Program-made: the position numbers and the translations under genes
Part shown: piece by piece, positions 17,201 through 25,241 of the stretch
Layout: the number at the start of each line of letters is the position of its first letter
How positions within the stretch are numbered: the first letter of the stretch is position 1
Assembly: GCA_036741235.1 (NCBI GenBank)
Contig: DAINSQ010000032.1
Coordinates: 1-33,848, forward strand
DNA: 33,848 bases
Direction of reading: 5' to 3'
From: JABWBR01 sp036741235
Lineage (GTDB): Bacteria > Bacteroidota > Bacteroidia > Chitinophagales > Saprospiraceae
The notes under the pieces: model-generated
Database searches by the model: none
Seen by the model: the letters and a program-made list of their open reading frames with translations, nothing else
Told to the model about the DNA's origin: nothing

Positions 17201-17754
17201 AAAGTACCGCCGGGGCAGAAAGGGCCTTGCGCGCTGATTTGGGGGGTTCCCGGCGCTGGCCAGACGCTGTTGCCCGATAACACCTCCACTGAAAAATTGC
17301 TAAGGGCGGAAGGATCGGCGACCGCTACCAAAAAGTAATCATCGCTGGGTGATAAATTATTGGCTGCCAGAAAAGCTGATTGGCCGGGTTCGATAAACGA
17401 CTCGCAAGCGCTCACCAATACAGGGTTATTACAAACGTTTGTAGTGCGATAAATGCCTATGCCCTGCAAAGGGGCAAAGGAGGTATCGGTTACATGGATG
17501 AGTAAACTGAGAGAGGCGGACTGCACCCTGAAGCGAAACCAGGATGAATTGGTATTGCCGGAGCCGCAGAATCCGGGAGGCAGGGAACCCGGGGAATTCA
17601 TTCCTACGGTTGCTGAAAATCCGTCCAGATCGCAGACCCAACAAGCGGAGCCGCAGGTATTATTGCCAAAATAGAATGGCGAGGTGCAGAGCGGTTGAGC
17701 CCGGGTAAGCCAATAGCTGCTCAGGCAGAGGAAGAGTACAAGTAAATATTTCAT
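14266..17754 (-). CDS. Large T9SS type-A secreted protein with tandem repeats and PKD-like modules
   Basis: 1162 residues. Signal peptide 1-19 (LLVLFLCLSSYWLTRAQ). An N-terminal Cys-rich domain (about 20-168) resembles pre-peptidase/PPC-like modules. A PKD-like module follows. Three tandem repeats of about 50-60 residues (about 255-405) carry CPGE-Y--GG--Y---G-Y and NGCDS-V-LNL-V. Near residues 840 and 985 a pair of related modules shares W-P--GLSC--C-N and TTTYT--V-D--GC. The last 80 residues are a T9SS type-A sorting domain (LPSLYPNPVKSGG, LRDSYGRI, LPSGVFYLQYYN). By family it is exported across the outer membrane and processed at the C-terminus. No catalytic domain is recognisable, so adhesin or matrix protein is a guess. 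Confidence 0.88.
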   Translation of the reverse strand: MKYLLVLFLCLSSYWLTRAQPLCTSPFYFGNNTCGSACWVCDLDGFSATVGMNSPGSLPPGFCGSGNTNSSWFRFRVQSASLSLLIHVTDTSFAPLQGIGIYRTTNVCNNPVLVSACESFIEPGQSAFLAANNLSPSDDYFLVAVADPSALSNFSVEVLSGNSVWPAPGTPQISAQGPFCPGGTFPFAASNVGNGTYNWTVNGQHAAVGTNVNLTMPANSNSVQVCVTVSDGCASGQAACQTYPLTPLPLINMGTITLCPGEIYNLGGIDYSLPGVYIITTNTPNGCDQPVRFRLEYNPNPQIYFFAQICEGESYQIGNSEFDETGIYTEVLTTYLGCDSTVTVNLTVLPNSNTVVTDTICPGGVYHFGGNTYTQAGQYDFQYIAANGCDSTLQLNLVVSPQLAPMVEITGNTTFCPGGAVSLDVNGTGNVLWSTGDTTTTIVITPDSDTLITVTALDNAGCAGMDSVWVVAAPPVQAPGLSCQNATLSALEVLINLPQGYVIDTVISTSPGQLNTGLFQMAGLSSGESVSLEVQALSPEGCLAVAAVSCNTLDCASATASILPIPPQCSEGNMPITLAFTASGAVNPALSWSGPGITDILTGIFDPAIAGVGNHPITLALEEAGCNFTAQTLVKVNAPASIADINTVCSGDDYFATFEVDGPDSLYLYTSMPAPGGSPLEINLQASPGCPDYQLNLIRNCNCGNTPGSFANTPPISVCGAAQITVDLPADAVPGPGEQPFFVLHDNSGNVLGNVFAVFNGPAQLEYTPNLEYGRTYYLSPVVGKLLGNGLPDTQYACANALPGRPVVFGPEPQVTLPGEWVLCPGESIQLEPQPANATNIHWSPTVGLSCADCPNPIATPAATTTYTATVTGVGACLAQATTTIFVGAFPPSILPPELSLCAAEDIDICLPAGFTYQWSGPNGFASASPCLTQLDISSAQAGDYTVVATSADGCVFTNTIALDLAPEVLVSNFPENQIVCPNQIVGFAPVVENAVYHLWYPSLGLSCPTCLNTLASVRRTTTYTLIVIDANGCAYYYPVTLTVDAGFCGGVIVSSGLSRHDSLPEQPAVLRQTNDKALPSLYPNPVKSGGIAFVYLPASDLPYAVQLRDSYGRIQNKVEISSIITGYYPVQIPENLPSGVFYLQYYNENGTEDLLPVMVVE

Positions 17755-17808
17755 GATAAAAAGTATATATCTGACACTAATTGTATAGTCCCCCTATATT
17801 AATGTTAG

Positions 17809-17836
17809 CAAATGTAATAATTTCATTTACAACAAA
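17809..17836 (-). promoter_or_regulatory. Promoter of the minus-strand T9SS type-A gene
   Basis: On the minus strand, TTTG (17836-17833), a 16-base spacer and TACATTTG (17816-17809) fit the -33/-7 pattern. The start would be near 17803, leaving a leader of about 49 bases before the ATG at 17754. Confidence 0.5.
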
Positions 17837-17842
17837 AAAACA

Positions 17843-18640
17843 TCAATTTTCCAAGTTTGCCTTGTCGTCATTTTGGAGATTATCAGCCCCCAATTCCACC
17901 ATATCGAGCATCATAATTTTTTGCCAGATCTTGTTAGACAGGCCGAGGGCCAGATTCTCGATATCATTAACTGCATTTAGAACCACCGAATCATTGAGAT
18001 ATTGGGCCTGGATGGCAGCCAGTTTACTGGTAATAGAGAGCAATTCCGAGCAATAATCGAGGTATCGGTTGAGCTCAAAAGCGTTTTTAAATCGTTTGGG
18101 TTCGTACACTTTCGACTGCATTTCCACCAGCAGGTGGGCGGGGTCTTTGGTCAGTTGGTGCATGTCAATCACGTGGCTGATGCTGCGCAGGCGGTGCAGG
18201 GTACTCAGGGCGATATACCTTTTAATGCGCGATTCGAGCGAGCCCAGGAAAAAGATAGCGATAGCCAGGAAAATGATCTCATTGATGGCGGATTCCAGCC
18301 CTTGAATAAGGTCTAATGCCCCGGAAATTTCGATAGAAACTTTGGTAGACCAGTACACGGTAAGGATAACGAACAGCGCCAGCAGTCCGATACCGCTAAA
18401 CACCGCAATTCGCACCAGCCATATGGGTTCGCGCAGGCGTTCGATCAATTGTTCGACCTCGGCGCCTACCAGTTTCAGTTCGCCGCATACCTGGCTTAAG
18501 CCGGAATCGGGGAAGCGTTCCTGGATGCGGCGTCCGAGGGTGTCGAGCGTTTTGAGAATGCGACTTACGTTCAACTCCGTATACTGTGAAGCGGGTTGTT
18601 TGGGCCGCAGCAACATAGAAAACATTTCTTCGGCAAACAT
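17843..18640 (-). CDS. Conserved-looking two-helix membrane protein, function unknown
   Basis: 265 residues from the ATG at 18640 (MFAEEMFSMLLRPKQ); the frame stays open to 18727, but those 29 extra residues look non-native. A soluble helical N-terminus (about 15-70, LKTLDTLGRRIQERF) leads to a transmembrane helix (WLVRIAVFSGIGLLALFVIL, about 74-98). A second hydrophobic segment follows (IIFLAIAIFFLGSL, about 118-135), then a long helical, probably coiled-coil C-terminus (SRIKRYIALSTLHRLRSISHVIDMHQL). I do not recognise the family. It ends 88 bp before the T9SS type-A gene on the same strand, but that gene has its own promoter in the gap. It diverges from the DUF5916 gene. Confidence 0.75.
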   Translation of the reverse strand: MFAEEMFSMLLRPKQPASQYTELNVSRILKTLDTLGRRIQERFPDSGLSQVCGELKLVGAEVEQLIERLREPIWLVRIAVFSGIGLLALFVILTVYWSTKVSIEISGALDLIQGLESAINEIIFLAIAIFFLGSLESRIKRYIALSTLHRLRSISHVIDMHQLTKDPAHLLVEMQSKVYEPKRFKNAFELNRYLDYCSELLSITSKLAAIQAQYLNDSVVLNAVNDIENLALGLSNKIWQKIMMLDMVELGADNLQNDDKANLEN

Positions 18641-18742
18641 CTTGCAGTGGTTTGCAGTTATTCGTTTTTTTGTAAAAATAACCCAATAGCCTGAAAACCC
18701 CTGAAAAAAGCGCAAATAGATACACAAGCCACAACAAATCCA

Positions 18743-18750
18743 TACCTTTG
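18743..18750 (+). promoter_or_regulatory. -7 element of the DUF5916 gene
   Basis: TACCTTTG matches TAnnTTTG. No clear -33 TTG is visible at the expected place. A start near 18756 gives a leader of about 30 bases. Confidence 0.4.
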
Positions 18751-18785
18751 AATCAATACGCCTTGTTCATCCAACTGTTGACACC

Positions 18786-21098
18786 ATGAAAAAAGCGACC
18801 TGCTGGCTATTACCGGCAATCGTATTCCTCAGTTTATGCGCAAAAGCTCAAAACGTCGAGCCTCAAAGAGGCGAGTACGAACTCGCCATCAAAAAAACGG
18901 CTACGCCCATAAAAATTGACGGTCAGCTTGACGAAGCAGCCTGGCAAATTGCTGATGAAGCCGCTGATTTTTTTCTCAACAAGCCTTTTGATACGGCTTT
19001 TGCCTCCCTTCAGACCATTGTAAAAACCACTTTTGACGACAATTACCTTTACATCAGCGCAATTTGTTTTCAGCCGCAGGAAGAAATCACCATTTCCTCG
19101 CTCAAGCGGGATTTTGAGGGCGGTTCCAGCGATGTACTGACCATCAACCTGGATCCCTTCAAAGATGGCCTGAATGGATTTCACTTTGCCGTTTCTCCTA
19201 TGAATGTGCAGCGTGAAAGCCTCATCGAAAATGGCGAAGGCATCACCAATTACTGGGACAATCGCTGGTATTCGGAAGTGGTTCGCTACCAGGACCGCTG
19301 GGTGGTTGAGGTAGCCATTCCTTTTAAAACTCTGCGGTATAAGCTCATTCCTGGCGTCAATACCTGGCGTATCAATTTTGCGCGAAACAGTTTGAAACGC
19401 AATGAAATATCTACGTGGGTTCCCGTGCCTCGCAATTTTGTGCCCAACAACATGGCATACATGGGGCAGCTTATATGGCAAGACCCGCCCCCGAAGCCGG
19501 GCATGAATGTAGCTTTAATCCCTTATGTCAATATGGGGTGGGTGGAAGATTATCCTCGCGACGAAACAAACTTACAGCGCCAGCCTACTCATTCTGACTG
19601 GACGGCCAATGCAGGCCTCGACGCTAAAGTGGCCATCACCCCATCGCTCAACCTCGATTTGACGGTCAACCCTGATTTTTCGCAGGTGGAGGTTGACCGG
19701 CAGGTCACCAATATCAGCCGTTTTGAGCTCTTTTTCCCCGAGCGCCGCCAATTTTTTCTTGAAAATAACGACCTCTTCGGTTTTTACGGCTTTCCTGACG
19801 CGCGTCCATTCTTTTCGCGTCGTATTGGCATTGCCCGAAATCCCAATACCGGTCTCAACGAGCAGGTCCCGATACTGGCGGGCGCTCGTCTGAGCGGCAA
19901 GCTCAACGATAACTGGCGCCTGGGTTTGCTCAATATGCAAACCAAAAAGCTGGATTTTGGCGACGACGCCGTATTGCCCACTGCCAATTACTCCTTTGCC
20001 ACTGCTCAGCGCAAGGTTTTCAAGCGATCGGTACTGGGCGGTTTTTTTGTCAACAAACAAAACTTTCTCGACGGGCTCACGCCGCAACAGCGCGAAGGCT
20101 ACCAGCCTTACAACCGCGTTGCCGGAATGGAATTCAACTTGTATTCGGAAGACAACCGCTGGGAGGCGGAGTCTTATGTACACCGTTCTTTTTCGCCCGA
20201 GCAATTAAAAAATCCGATGAGCGCAGCGCAATTTATCGGGTTTAATTCGCCGCATTTTTATGCGAGGGGGGCTTTTCAATACATCGGGGAGGGGTATCGC
20301 GCCGAATCGGGTTTTGTGCCGCGCCCGGGCGTGCAGAGTTCGTTTGTCAACACCGGATACATCTATAATCCGGGTGGGCGACTGGCAAAATCGGTGAATA
20401 ATTTCAGCCTCAATTTGGAGGGGAATTATACATTCGACCTCAAAGGGAGGCCGCTTGATCATTCCAGTGTATTAATCATCGGCATTACCATGCAAGATCA
20501 GAGCGAGGGAGGGATAGCAGTAGGCAAAGCTTTTAGTTATTTGCAAGATAGCGACTACGATCCCACCAACCCGTATCTCAATCCCGATCCCGATGTGCAA
20601 AACGACTATAGCCCTCTGCCTGCCGGCGGTTATGTATTTGATCGTTGGTATGCGGGGTTTGAGAGCAGTCAGCGTAATGACTTCACCTTTGAAATCGAAG
20701 TGGAAGGCGGCGAATTTTACAAAGGGCGTCAGTTGGCCGCTTTTGCCGAGATGGGGTATCGCATACAACCCATCGGCGTGGTATCGTTGGCGGCAACGTA
20801 CAACAACGTCAAAATGCCCGAACCATACAATAGCAGCCAATTTTGGTTGATAGGGCCGAGGGCGGAGCTGTCGTTTTCGCGGAGTATTTTCTTCAGTACT
20901 TTTTTGCAATACAACACCCAGACCAACAACGTGAATGTGAACTCGCGTTTCCAGTGGCGTTTCCGGCCGGTTTCCGATTTATTTATTGTGTATACCGACA
21001 ATTATTTTGCCGAGAGCATACCTGCTTATTATGTCAAGTCGTTTGCGCCCAAAAACAAAACCCTGGTCGTAAAAATCACGTATTGGCTGAATGTGTAA
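18786..21098 (+). CDS. CBM9-like and DUF5916 domain protein
   Basis: 770 residues. Signal peptide 1-21 (CWLLPAIVFLSLCAKAQ). Residues about 33-235 are a carbohydrate-binding family 9/DOMON-like beta-sandwich (IKIDGQLDEAAWQIADEA, YLYISAICFQP, VVEVAIPFKTLRY). The remainder matches the DUF5916 pattern: LNLDLTVNPDFSQVEVDRQ, then FELFFPERRQFFLEN and FFSRRIG, followed by alternating strands to an aromatic-rich C-terminus, which suggests an outer-membrane barrel. The protein is common in Bacteroidota; its substrate is unknown. The next gene starts 41 bp downstream on the same strand without a visible promoter, so the two may be co-transcribed. Confidence 0.88.
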   Translation: MKKATCWLLPAIVFLSLCAKAQNVEPQRGEYELAIKKTATPIKIDGQLDEAAWQIADEAADFFLNKPFDTAFASLQTIVKTTFDDNYLYISAICFQPQEEITISSLKRDFEGGSSDVLTINLDPFKDGLNGFHFAVSPMNVQRESLIENGEGITNYWDNRWYSEVVRYQDRWVVEVAIPFKTLRYKLIPGVNTWRINFARNSLKRNEISTWVPVPRNFVPNNMAYMGQLIWQDPPPKPGMNVALIPYVNMGWVEDYPRDETNLQRQPTHSDWTANAGLDAKVAITPSLNLDLTVNPDFSQVEVDRQVTNISRFELFFPERRQFFLENNDLFGFYGFPDARPFFSRRIGIARNPNTGLNEQVPILAGARLSGKLNDNWRLGLLNMQTKKLDFGDDAVLPTANYSFATAQRKVFKRSVLGGFFVNKQNFLDGLTPQQREGYQPYNRVAGMEFNLYSEDNRWEAESYVHRSFSPEQLKNPMSAAQFIGFNSPHFYARGAFQYIGEGYRAESGFVPRPGVQSSFVNTGYIYNPGGRLAKSVNNFSLNLEGNYTFDLKGRPLDHSSVLIIGITMQDQSEGGIAVGKAFSYLQDSDYDPTNPYLNPDPDVQNDYSPLPAGGYVFDRWYAGFESSQRNDFTFEIEVEGGEFYKGRQLAAFAEMGYRIQPIGVVSLAATYNNVKMPEPYNSSQFWLIGPRAELSFSRSIFFSTFLQYNTQTNNVNVNSRFQWRFRPVSDLFIVYTDNYFAESIPAYYVKSFAPKNKTLVVKITYWLNV

Positions 21099-21139
21099 CC
21101 GGCAGTCTGGCCGTATATTGTTCAGCAAACCCATTTTAT

Positions 21140-22057
21140 ATGCAAAACGACCAAACGGCAAACAGGATGGCGGTGATCGACCTGGGCACCAATACTTTTC
21201 ACCTGCTGATCGCAGCGCCCGACGGACAAGGGGGCTTCCTCCAGCTTTACCGCTATCGCGAATTTGTGAGGTTGGCCGAAGGGGGCATACAGGAAATTAG
21301 CCCGGAGGCATTTGGCCGGGCGCTGGCTGCCATTCATTTTATGCAGCAGCGTATTGAGGAATACGGGGTGAGCAAAGTACGGGCATCGGGCACGGCGGCT
21401 TTGCGCACTGCATCCAACGGCCCCGATTTTATACGGCAGGTGAAAGAATTGACGGGTATTGATGTGCAAGTGATAACTGGAAAAGAGGAGGCCAGACTGA
21501 TATATTTAGGTGTTTGCCAATCAATTCCGCCTACCGATGAACGATTCCTGATTATGGATATAGGCGGCGGGAGCGTAGAATTTATCATTAGCGAAAACAG
21601 GCAAATACTATGGTCGCATAGTTTTCCCGTGGGCGTTGCCGTTTTGTACCACCACTTCCATCACCACGAACCTATACTGGCTGCCGAAACGGCGGCCGTA
21701 CAACATTTCCTTGACCAACAACTGGAACCGCTGCACCGGGCTTTGGAGCGATGCCCGACATCATATCTCGTCGGCGCTGCGGGCACTTTTGATGTGATCG
21801 AAGCCCTGTTGGCCACATCCAAACCCACTCCGAATAGCGCGGTTGTTCCTGTTGAGCGGTTTTTCCCCTTGTTTTATCAATTGCTTAATGCCGATGCTCA
21901 GGAAAGGCGAGCTATGGAAGGTATTCCTGACGACCGGGTTGATATGATCGTTGTGGCGATGATTCTGATAGACTATATTTTGCGGCTGGCTGATATTGAG
22001 CGAATCACAGTGTCTTCTTTTTCAATGAAAGAGGGGATGCTGGCGGAGATGCGCTAG
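21140..22057 (+). CDS. Ppx/GppA family phosphatase (exopolyphosphatase-like)
   Basis: 305 residues from ATG 21140; the open frame extends upstream, but that part overlaps the DUF5916 gene. It belongs to the ASKHA phosphotransfer fold. The first phosphate loop is VIDLGTNTFHLL (residues 12-22), a conserved TGKEEARL follows (114-120), and the second loop is DIGGGSVEF (140-148). The C-terminal SSFSMKEGML is the usual end of the short form. Exopolyphosphatases release phosphate from polyphosphate, and GppA relatives hydrolyse pppGpp; the sequence does not tell which. The C-terminal HD domain of long Ppx enzymes is absent, as in other bacteroidete homologues. Cytoplasmic. Probably in one operon with the gene upstream; convergent with the cyclase gene. 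Confidence 0.9.
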   Translation: MQNDQTANRMAVIDLGTNTFHLLIAAPDGQGGFLQLYRYREFVRLAEGGIQEISPEAFGRALAAIHFMQQRIEEYGVSKVRASGTAALRTASNGPDFIRQVKELTGIDVQVITGKEEARLIYLGVCQSIPPTDERFLIMDIGGGSVEFIISENRQILWSHSFPVGVAVLYHHFHHHEPILAAETAAVQHFLDQQLEPLHRALERCPTSYLVGAAGTFDVIEALLATSKPTPNSAVVPVERFFPLFYQLLNADAQERRAMEGIPDDRVDMIVVAMILIDYILRLADIERITVSSFSMKEGMLAEMR

Positions 22058-22075
22058 TTGGCCGCTGCCTGGGCG

Positions 22076-22834
22076 TCAAGCATCAAGCATCGAATACAGT
22101 ACCGGTTTACTTGGGCTCACATCGATTTCAAAGCTGGCGATTTGGAGATTGAGCAAATACAATCCGTCGGGGATGGCATTGTCTACAAAAATCAGTTCGG
22201 AAATCGTGCAATGAGTGCGTGGTTGACGGGGATATTGCCAGAAAGCTTTATGGGCGAGCAATTGCCCTCCGTCATCTTCGCGGTCTACGCTGGGCAGGTC
22301 GATGAGCAGGTGTTCTATGCCGCGGTCGGCCATCCAGGCGGCGGCTTCGTGGTGGAGATAGGGCGGGTTGACCCCCGAGTAATTGGTGCGCAGCTTGAGT
22401 TCGTCATTGGGTTGGGTGCGCAAGACCAAGGCCTTAATGCCGTCGGTATCAGGCAGGGCTTCCTCTAGTTGGCTGCGCAGGATCACGCGGTCGCCGTTGT
22501 CGAGGCGCTGTGGAAACAGGCTGAGGAGCTGCGCCGGGAAATGGAACTGGCGCAAGCATTGATTGATGGTATAGGATTCAAGGGCAATATGACCCACACA
22601 TTCGGTATGCGTGCCATTGCCGTGGGGGTTGATTTTAATATTAAAAAAATTGACCGGACCGCCCTGTGCGGTAGAACCGATAAAGCTGCCTGCCACAACA
22701 GGCCATGCTTCTACGGGGGGCGCGTAAAAACAATTGACGTTATCGAGGCCTGGCTTAAGCGGCATCGAAATATCGAGCGGGCGACTCAAGTCAAAACGGC
22801 GGAGGCGGCCTTGCAGGTCGAGGTGGATGTACAT
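22076..22834 (-). CDS. Cyclase-family (kynurenine formamidase-like) metal-dependent hydrolase
   Basis: 252 residues. The family's metal motif, normally H-x-G-T-H-x-D-x-P-x-H, appears as HGNGTHTECVGH (residues 71-82), with Glu for Asp, no Pro and one extra residue. Other family features include ALVLRT, YSGVNPPYLHHEAAAWM and GIEHLLIDLPSVDRE with the late H. This superfamily (PF04199) contains arylformamidases and isatin hydrolases; the substrate here cannot be told and no tryptophan-degradation gene is nearby. It starts 26 bp after the metallophosphoesterase stop on the same strand, so it is probably the second gene of a two-gene operon. Confidence 0.88.
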   Translation of the reverse strand: MYIHLDLQGRLRRFDLSRPLDISMPLKPGLDNVNCFYAPPVEAWPVVAGSFIGSTAQGGPVNFFNIKINPHGNGTHTECVGHIALESYTINQCLRQFHFPAQLLSLFPQRLDNGDRVILRSQLEEALPDTDGIKALVLRTQPNDELKLRTNYSGVNPPYLHHEAAAWMADRGIEHLLIDLPSVDREDDGGQLLAHKAFWQYPRQPRTHCTISELIFVDNAIPDGLYLLNLQIASFEIDVSPSKPVLYSMLDA

Positions 22835-22860
22835 GTTTTTGGGATAAAGATAATCAGCTT

Positions 22861-24093
22861 TTACCGGCGGTGCAGCGTCAGTACCGTAATTTCAGGCAGG
22901 ATACCTACGCGGCCCGGATACCCCAGGAAGCCAAGTCCGCGGTTGACATACAGAAATTGTTTGCCACGCTGATACAAACCGGCCCATTGGCGATACACAT
23001 ATTGGATCGGGCTCCATTTGAACCAACCCGGGATTTCGAAGCCGAACTGCATGCCGTGGGTATGTCCGGAAAAAGTAATATGAATATCGGGGAAATGCGG
23101 CACCACCTGGTCGAGCCAGTGGGAGGGGTCGTGCGACAACAGTAGTTTGAGAGGGGCATGCTGGGCGCCTTCGTAGGCCTCAGGCAGGCGGCCGTATTTG
23201 GGAAAGCGGGGATGCGCCGAATAGTTCTCCACGCCTATGACCGCTACTTTTTCGCCGTTAATATCTACCAGGCGATGTTCATTAAGCAGAATATTCCAGC
23301 CCAGGCGGCGGTGGATGCCTAGTAACTGTGCCATGTTTTGGCGTTTGGCCTCGGGGTGGGGCCATTGCACGTAATCGCCGTAGTCGTGGTTGCCCAAAAC
23401 GGAAAAAACGCCGTGACGCGCCCGTATTTTGTCGAATATATCCACAAAGGGTTCTGCTTCCCCGGCTGCGTAGTTCACCAGGTCGCCGGTAAAAAATACC
23501 AGATCGGGATTTTCACGGTTAATCAGTGCAACTGCCTCCCGAACGGGCTCCGACTCGGGGAAAGAGCCGGTATGAATATCTGAAATCTGCACAATTCGAA
23601 GGCCTTCGAGCGCCGGCGGCAGGTCGTTTACTGCCACGCGGTGGCGATGCAATCGGTAGCGATAGCGGTTGCGCAGCATGCCATAAGTAAGCGATACCAG
23701 CGGAATAGCGCCGAGTGCTACGCCCAGCTGAGCCAGCAGCGTTGAACGGGAATATAGCGCAAGCGCCACCTCTCCGCCCAATCCGTCATAAACGCTTAGC
23801 AAGAGTCGTCTGAAATCGTCAACAAGCAAAACGCCGGCCAGCAGCAATTTCGACACATACAAGATAATCAGCAGGCTGCGTACAAATGACACCAGGCTTT
23901 TGTTCCAGGCTGCCAGCCCGGTAGTCACGGCACTGGCCAGCATGGCCATTGCAAATACCGGTACAGACCAGTAAACGATGAATAGCGCATAACGCCAGGC
24001 GATATCCCAGGATGTTGTGAGCAAGGGGAAGGCCTGGAAGGCATACAAATCGAGGAGGAGCAAGAGTGCAACCAGCGGCAAAAAGCGAATCAT
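22861..24093 (-). CDS. Membrane-anchored metallophosphoesterase (YkuE-like)
   Basis: 410 residues. The first 145 contain about four hydrophobic segments (3-24, 35-62, 72-92, 124-142). A calcineurin-like phosphoesterase domain follows with all metal motifs: ISDIHTG (D172, H174), TGDLVNY (D204), LGNHDYGD (N235, H236), LLSHDP and SGHTHGMQ. Relatives act on phospholipid or lipid-A-type phosphate esters or other phosphoesters; no substrate can be assigned. The arrangement of N-terminal helices with the catalytic domain after them is the common one. No TAnnTTTG element is seen just upstream. Confidence 0.93.
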   Translation of the reverse strand: MIRFLPLVALLLLLDLYAFQAFPLLTTSWDIAWRYALFIVYWSVPVFAMAMLASAVTTGLAAWNKSLVSFVRSLLIILYVSKLLLAGVLLVDDFRRLLLSVYDGLGGEVALALYSRSTLLAQLGVALGAIPLVSLTYGMLRNRYRYRLHRHRVAVNDLPPALEGLRIVQISDIHTGSFPESEPVREAVALINRENPDLVFFTGDLVNYAAGEAEPFVDIFDKIRARHGVFSVLGNHDYGDYVQWPHPEAKRQNMAQLLGIHRRLGWNILLNEHRLVDINGEKVAVIGVENYSAHPRFPKYGRLPEAYEGAQHAPLKLLLSHDPSHWLDQVVPHFPDIHITFSGHTHGMQFGFEIPGWFKWSPIQYVYRQWAGLYQRGKQFLYVNRGLGFLGYPGRVGILPEITVLTLHRR

Positions 24094-24548
24094 ATCAAAA
24101 TGCTTATCGCAATGTAATGCAAAAACAGGTTGTGGGGTTGAAGTAACAGGGGGTGATGGCCGTGATTTTCAGACCAATCGCCCTTTTTTGTCGTTTAACA
24201 CACACAATCGGGCATAAGATCGGGTTACCGGCTTTCGTTTTAATGTACCGTTTGGGTCGAATATGAAAAAATTTATTCTACCGGGCGGGATAACGCAGTC
24301 AAAAGCAAATTTTTTTTTCAGCTTTTTTATTTAAAAAAGAAGCAAGGTTTATTTGTAATAAAAAATATAATTTTTTACAAACCCATTTAAAATGCCTTGT
24401 TCAAAATAAAATTTTGCCATTTTACTTGACTGATAAAAGTCACTGCCGTAACTTTGTATCGTAATTGCAAAACGGCGTTATAAGCCATATAATGTATTGC
24501 AAATTAACAACCCCCTATTTGCTGACTAACTTATAAATCGAGATAACC
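24094..24548. other. 455-bp AT-rich intergenic region
   Basis: No gene is visible. It is strongly AT-rich between about 24260 and 24420. Apart from the promoter at 24426-24456, it holds an imperfect inverted repeat TTTGTAA ... TTACAAA (24352-24358/24375-24381), which could be an operator. Confidence 0.5.
24426..24456 (+). promoter_or_regulatory. Well-formed Bacteroidota promoter of the small barrel gene
   Basis: TTGAC at 24426, 20 bases between TTG and the -7 element, and TAACTTTG at 24449-24456. This is the best match to the -33/-7 consensus in the window. The start near 24462 gives an 87-base leader before ATG 24549. Confidence 0.7.
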
Positions 24549-25142
24549 ATGAACGCTTCAAAAATCATCGCCCTGACCCTCGTACTTGCCGCAACGACTG
24601 CTGCCCTTCAAGCACAACCGGTTCGTTTCAAAGCCGGCGACATTGACTTGTCAACCGGTATTGGAATATTTTCAACTTTTGCTGCCGACCGCGGCGCCAC
24701 GGTTGTTCCGCCTGTTAGCGCTCGTTTGGTATATCGCCTGGCCCCCAATTTCAGCCTTGGCGCTTATGCGGCATACTCTACGACGGAAAGCAACAAAATC
24801 GCCCGCCCCAATGGCGCAGTTGATTTTTATGAGAACCAATTTACGATGCTGGGCATGCGCGCTACGGCGCACAGCAACCGTATGGACAATTGGGATATAT
24901 ACGGCGGTTTTATGGTTGGATACAATATCCCCAATGTGAAGCATACCCAACTGGTAGCTCCCACTGCCGGCGACTCGCCGCGCGATGATATTCAGCCCAC
25001 TTTCACTCGTCCCGCTACCAGCAAAATGAGCTTTAGCGGTTTTGTCGGCGCTTCGTACTTCTTCAACAAAAAGATCGGCGCTTTTGGCGAAGTGGGCTAC
25101 GGTATTTCGCTGCTCAACTTCGGCGTTACCTGCCGCCTCTAA
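24549..25142 (+). CDS. Small outer-membrane beta-barrel protein
   Basis: 197 residues. Signal peptide 1-23 (IIALTLVLAATTAALQAQ). The mature part is made of alternating hydrophobic strands with turns (VSARLVYRLAPNFSLGAYAAYS, QFTMLGMRATAHS, WDIYGGFMVGYNI, GFVGASYFFNKKIGAFGEVGYGISLLNFGV). This fits the 8-strand OmpA/OmpX-like porin fold (bacteroidete outer-membrane beta-barrel family). Unlike many barrels it ends in CRL rather than Phe. Monocistronic: a strong promoter precedes it and palindromes follow. Function unknown; a structural or small-molecule barrel is likely. Confidence 0.88.
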   Translation: MNASKIIALTLVLAATTAALQAQPVRFKAGDIDLSTGIGIFSTFAADRGATVVPPVSARLVYRLAPNFSLGAYAAYSTTESNKIARPNGAVDFYENQFTMLGMRATAHSNRMDNWDIYGGFMVGYNIPNVKHTQLVAPTAGDSPRDDIQPTFTRPATSKMSFSGFVGASYFFNKKIGAFGEVGYGISLLNFGVTCRL

Positions 25143-25144
25143 CC

Positions 25145-25230
25145 TGATACCGGTCAGACGGCTTCAAGCCTGATACCGGTCAGACGGCTTGAAGCCGTCT
25201 GACCGGTATCAACAAAACGCTTGTTTTGTT
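25145..25230. repeat. Palindromic repeat cluster (REP-like) with terminator potential
   Basis: TGATACCGGTCAGACGGCTT occurs at 25145-25164 and again at 25171-25190. The second copy is followed, after one base, by its perfect reverse complement (25192-25211), giving 20-bp arms. The first copy is followed by a 5-base remnant of the same arm (AAGCC, 25166-25170), so it looks like a truncated unit. A separate perfect palindrome AACAAAAC-gctt-GTTTTGTT follows at 25211-25230. It could terminate transcription of the barrel gene and is shaped like a dispersed REP element. Confidence 0.75.
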
Positions 25231-25241
25231 GTTTCACTCGC

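Noticed and set aside
22058..22972. Plus-strand frames (22058-22468 and 22469-22972)
   Set aside because: They lie antisense to the clear cyclase-family and metallophosphoesterase genes, which carry conserved motifs on the minus strand.
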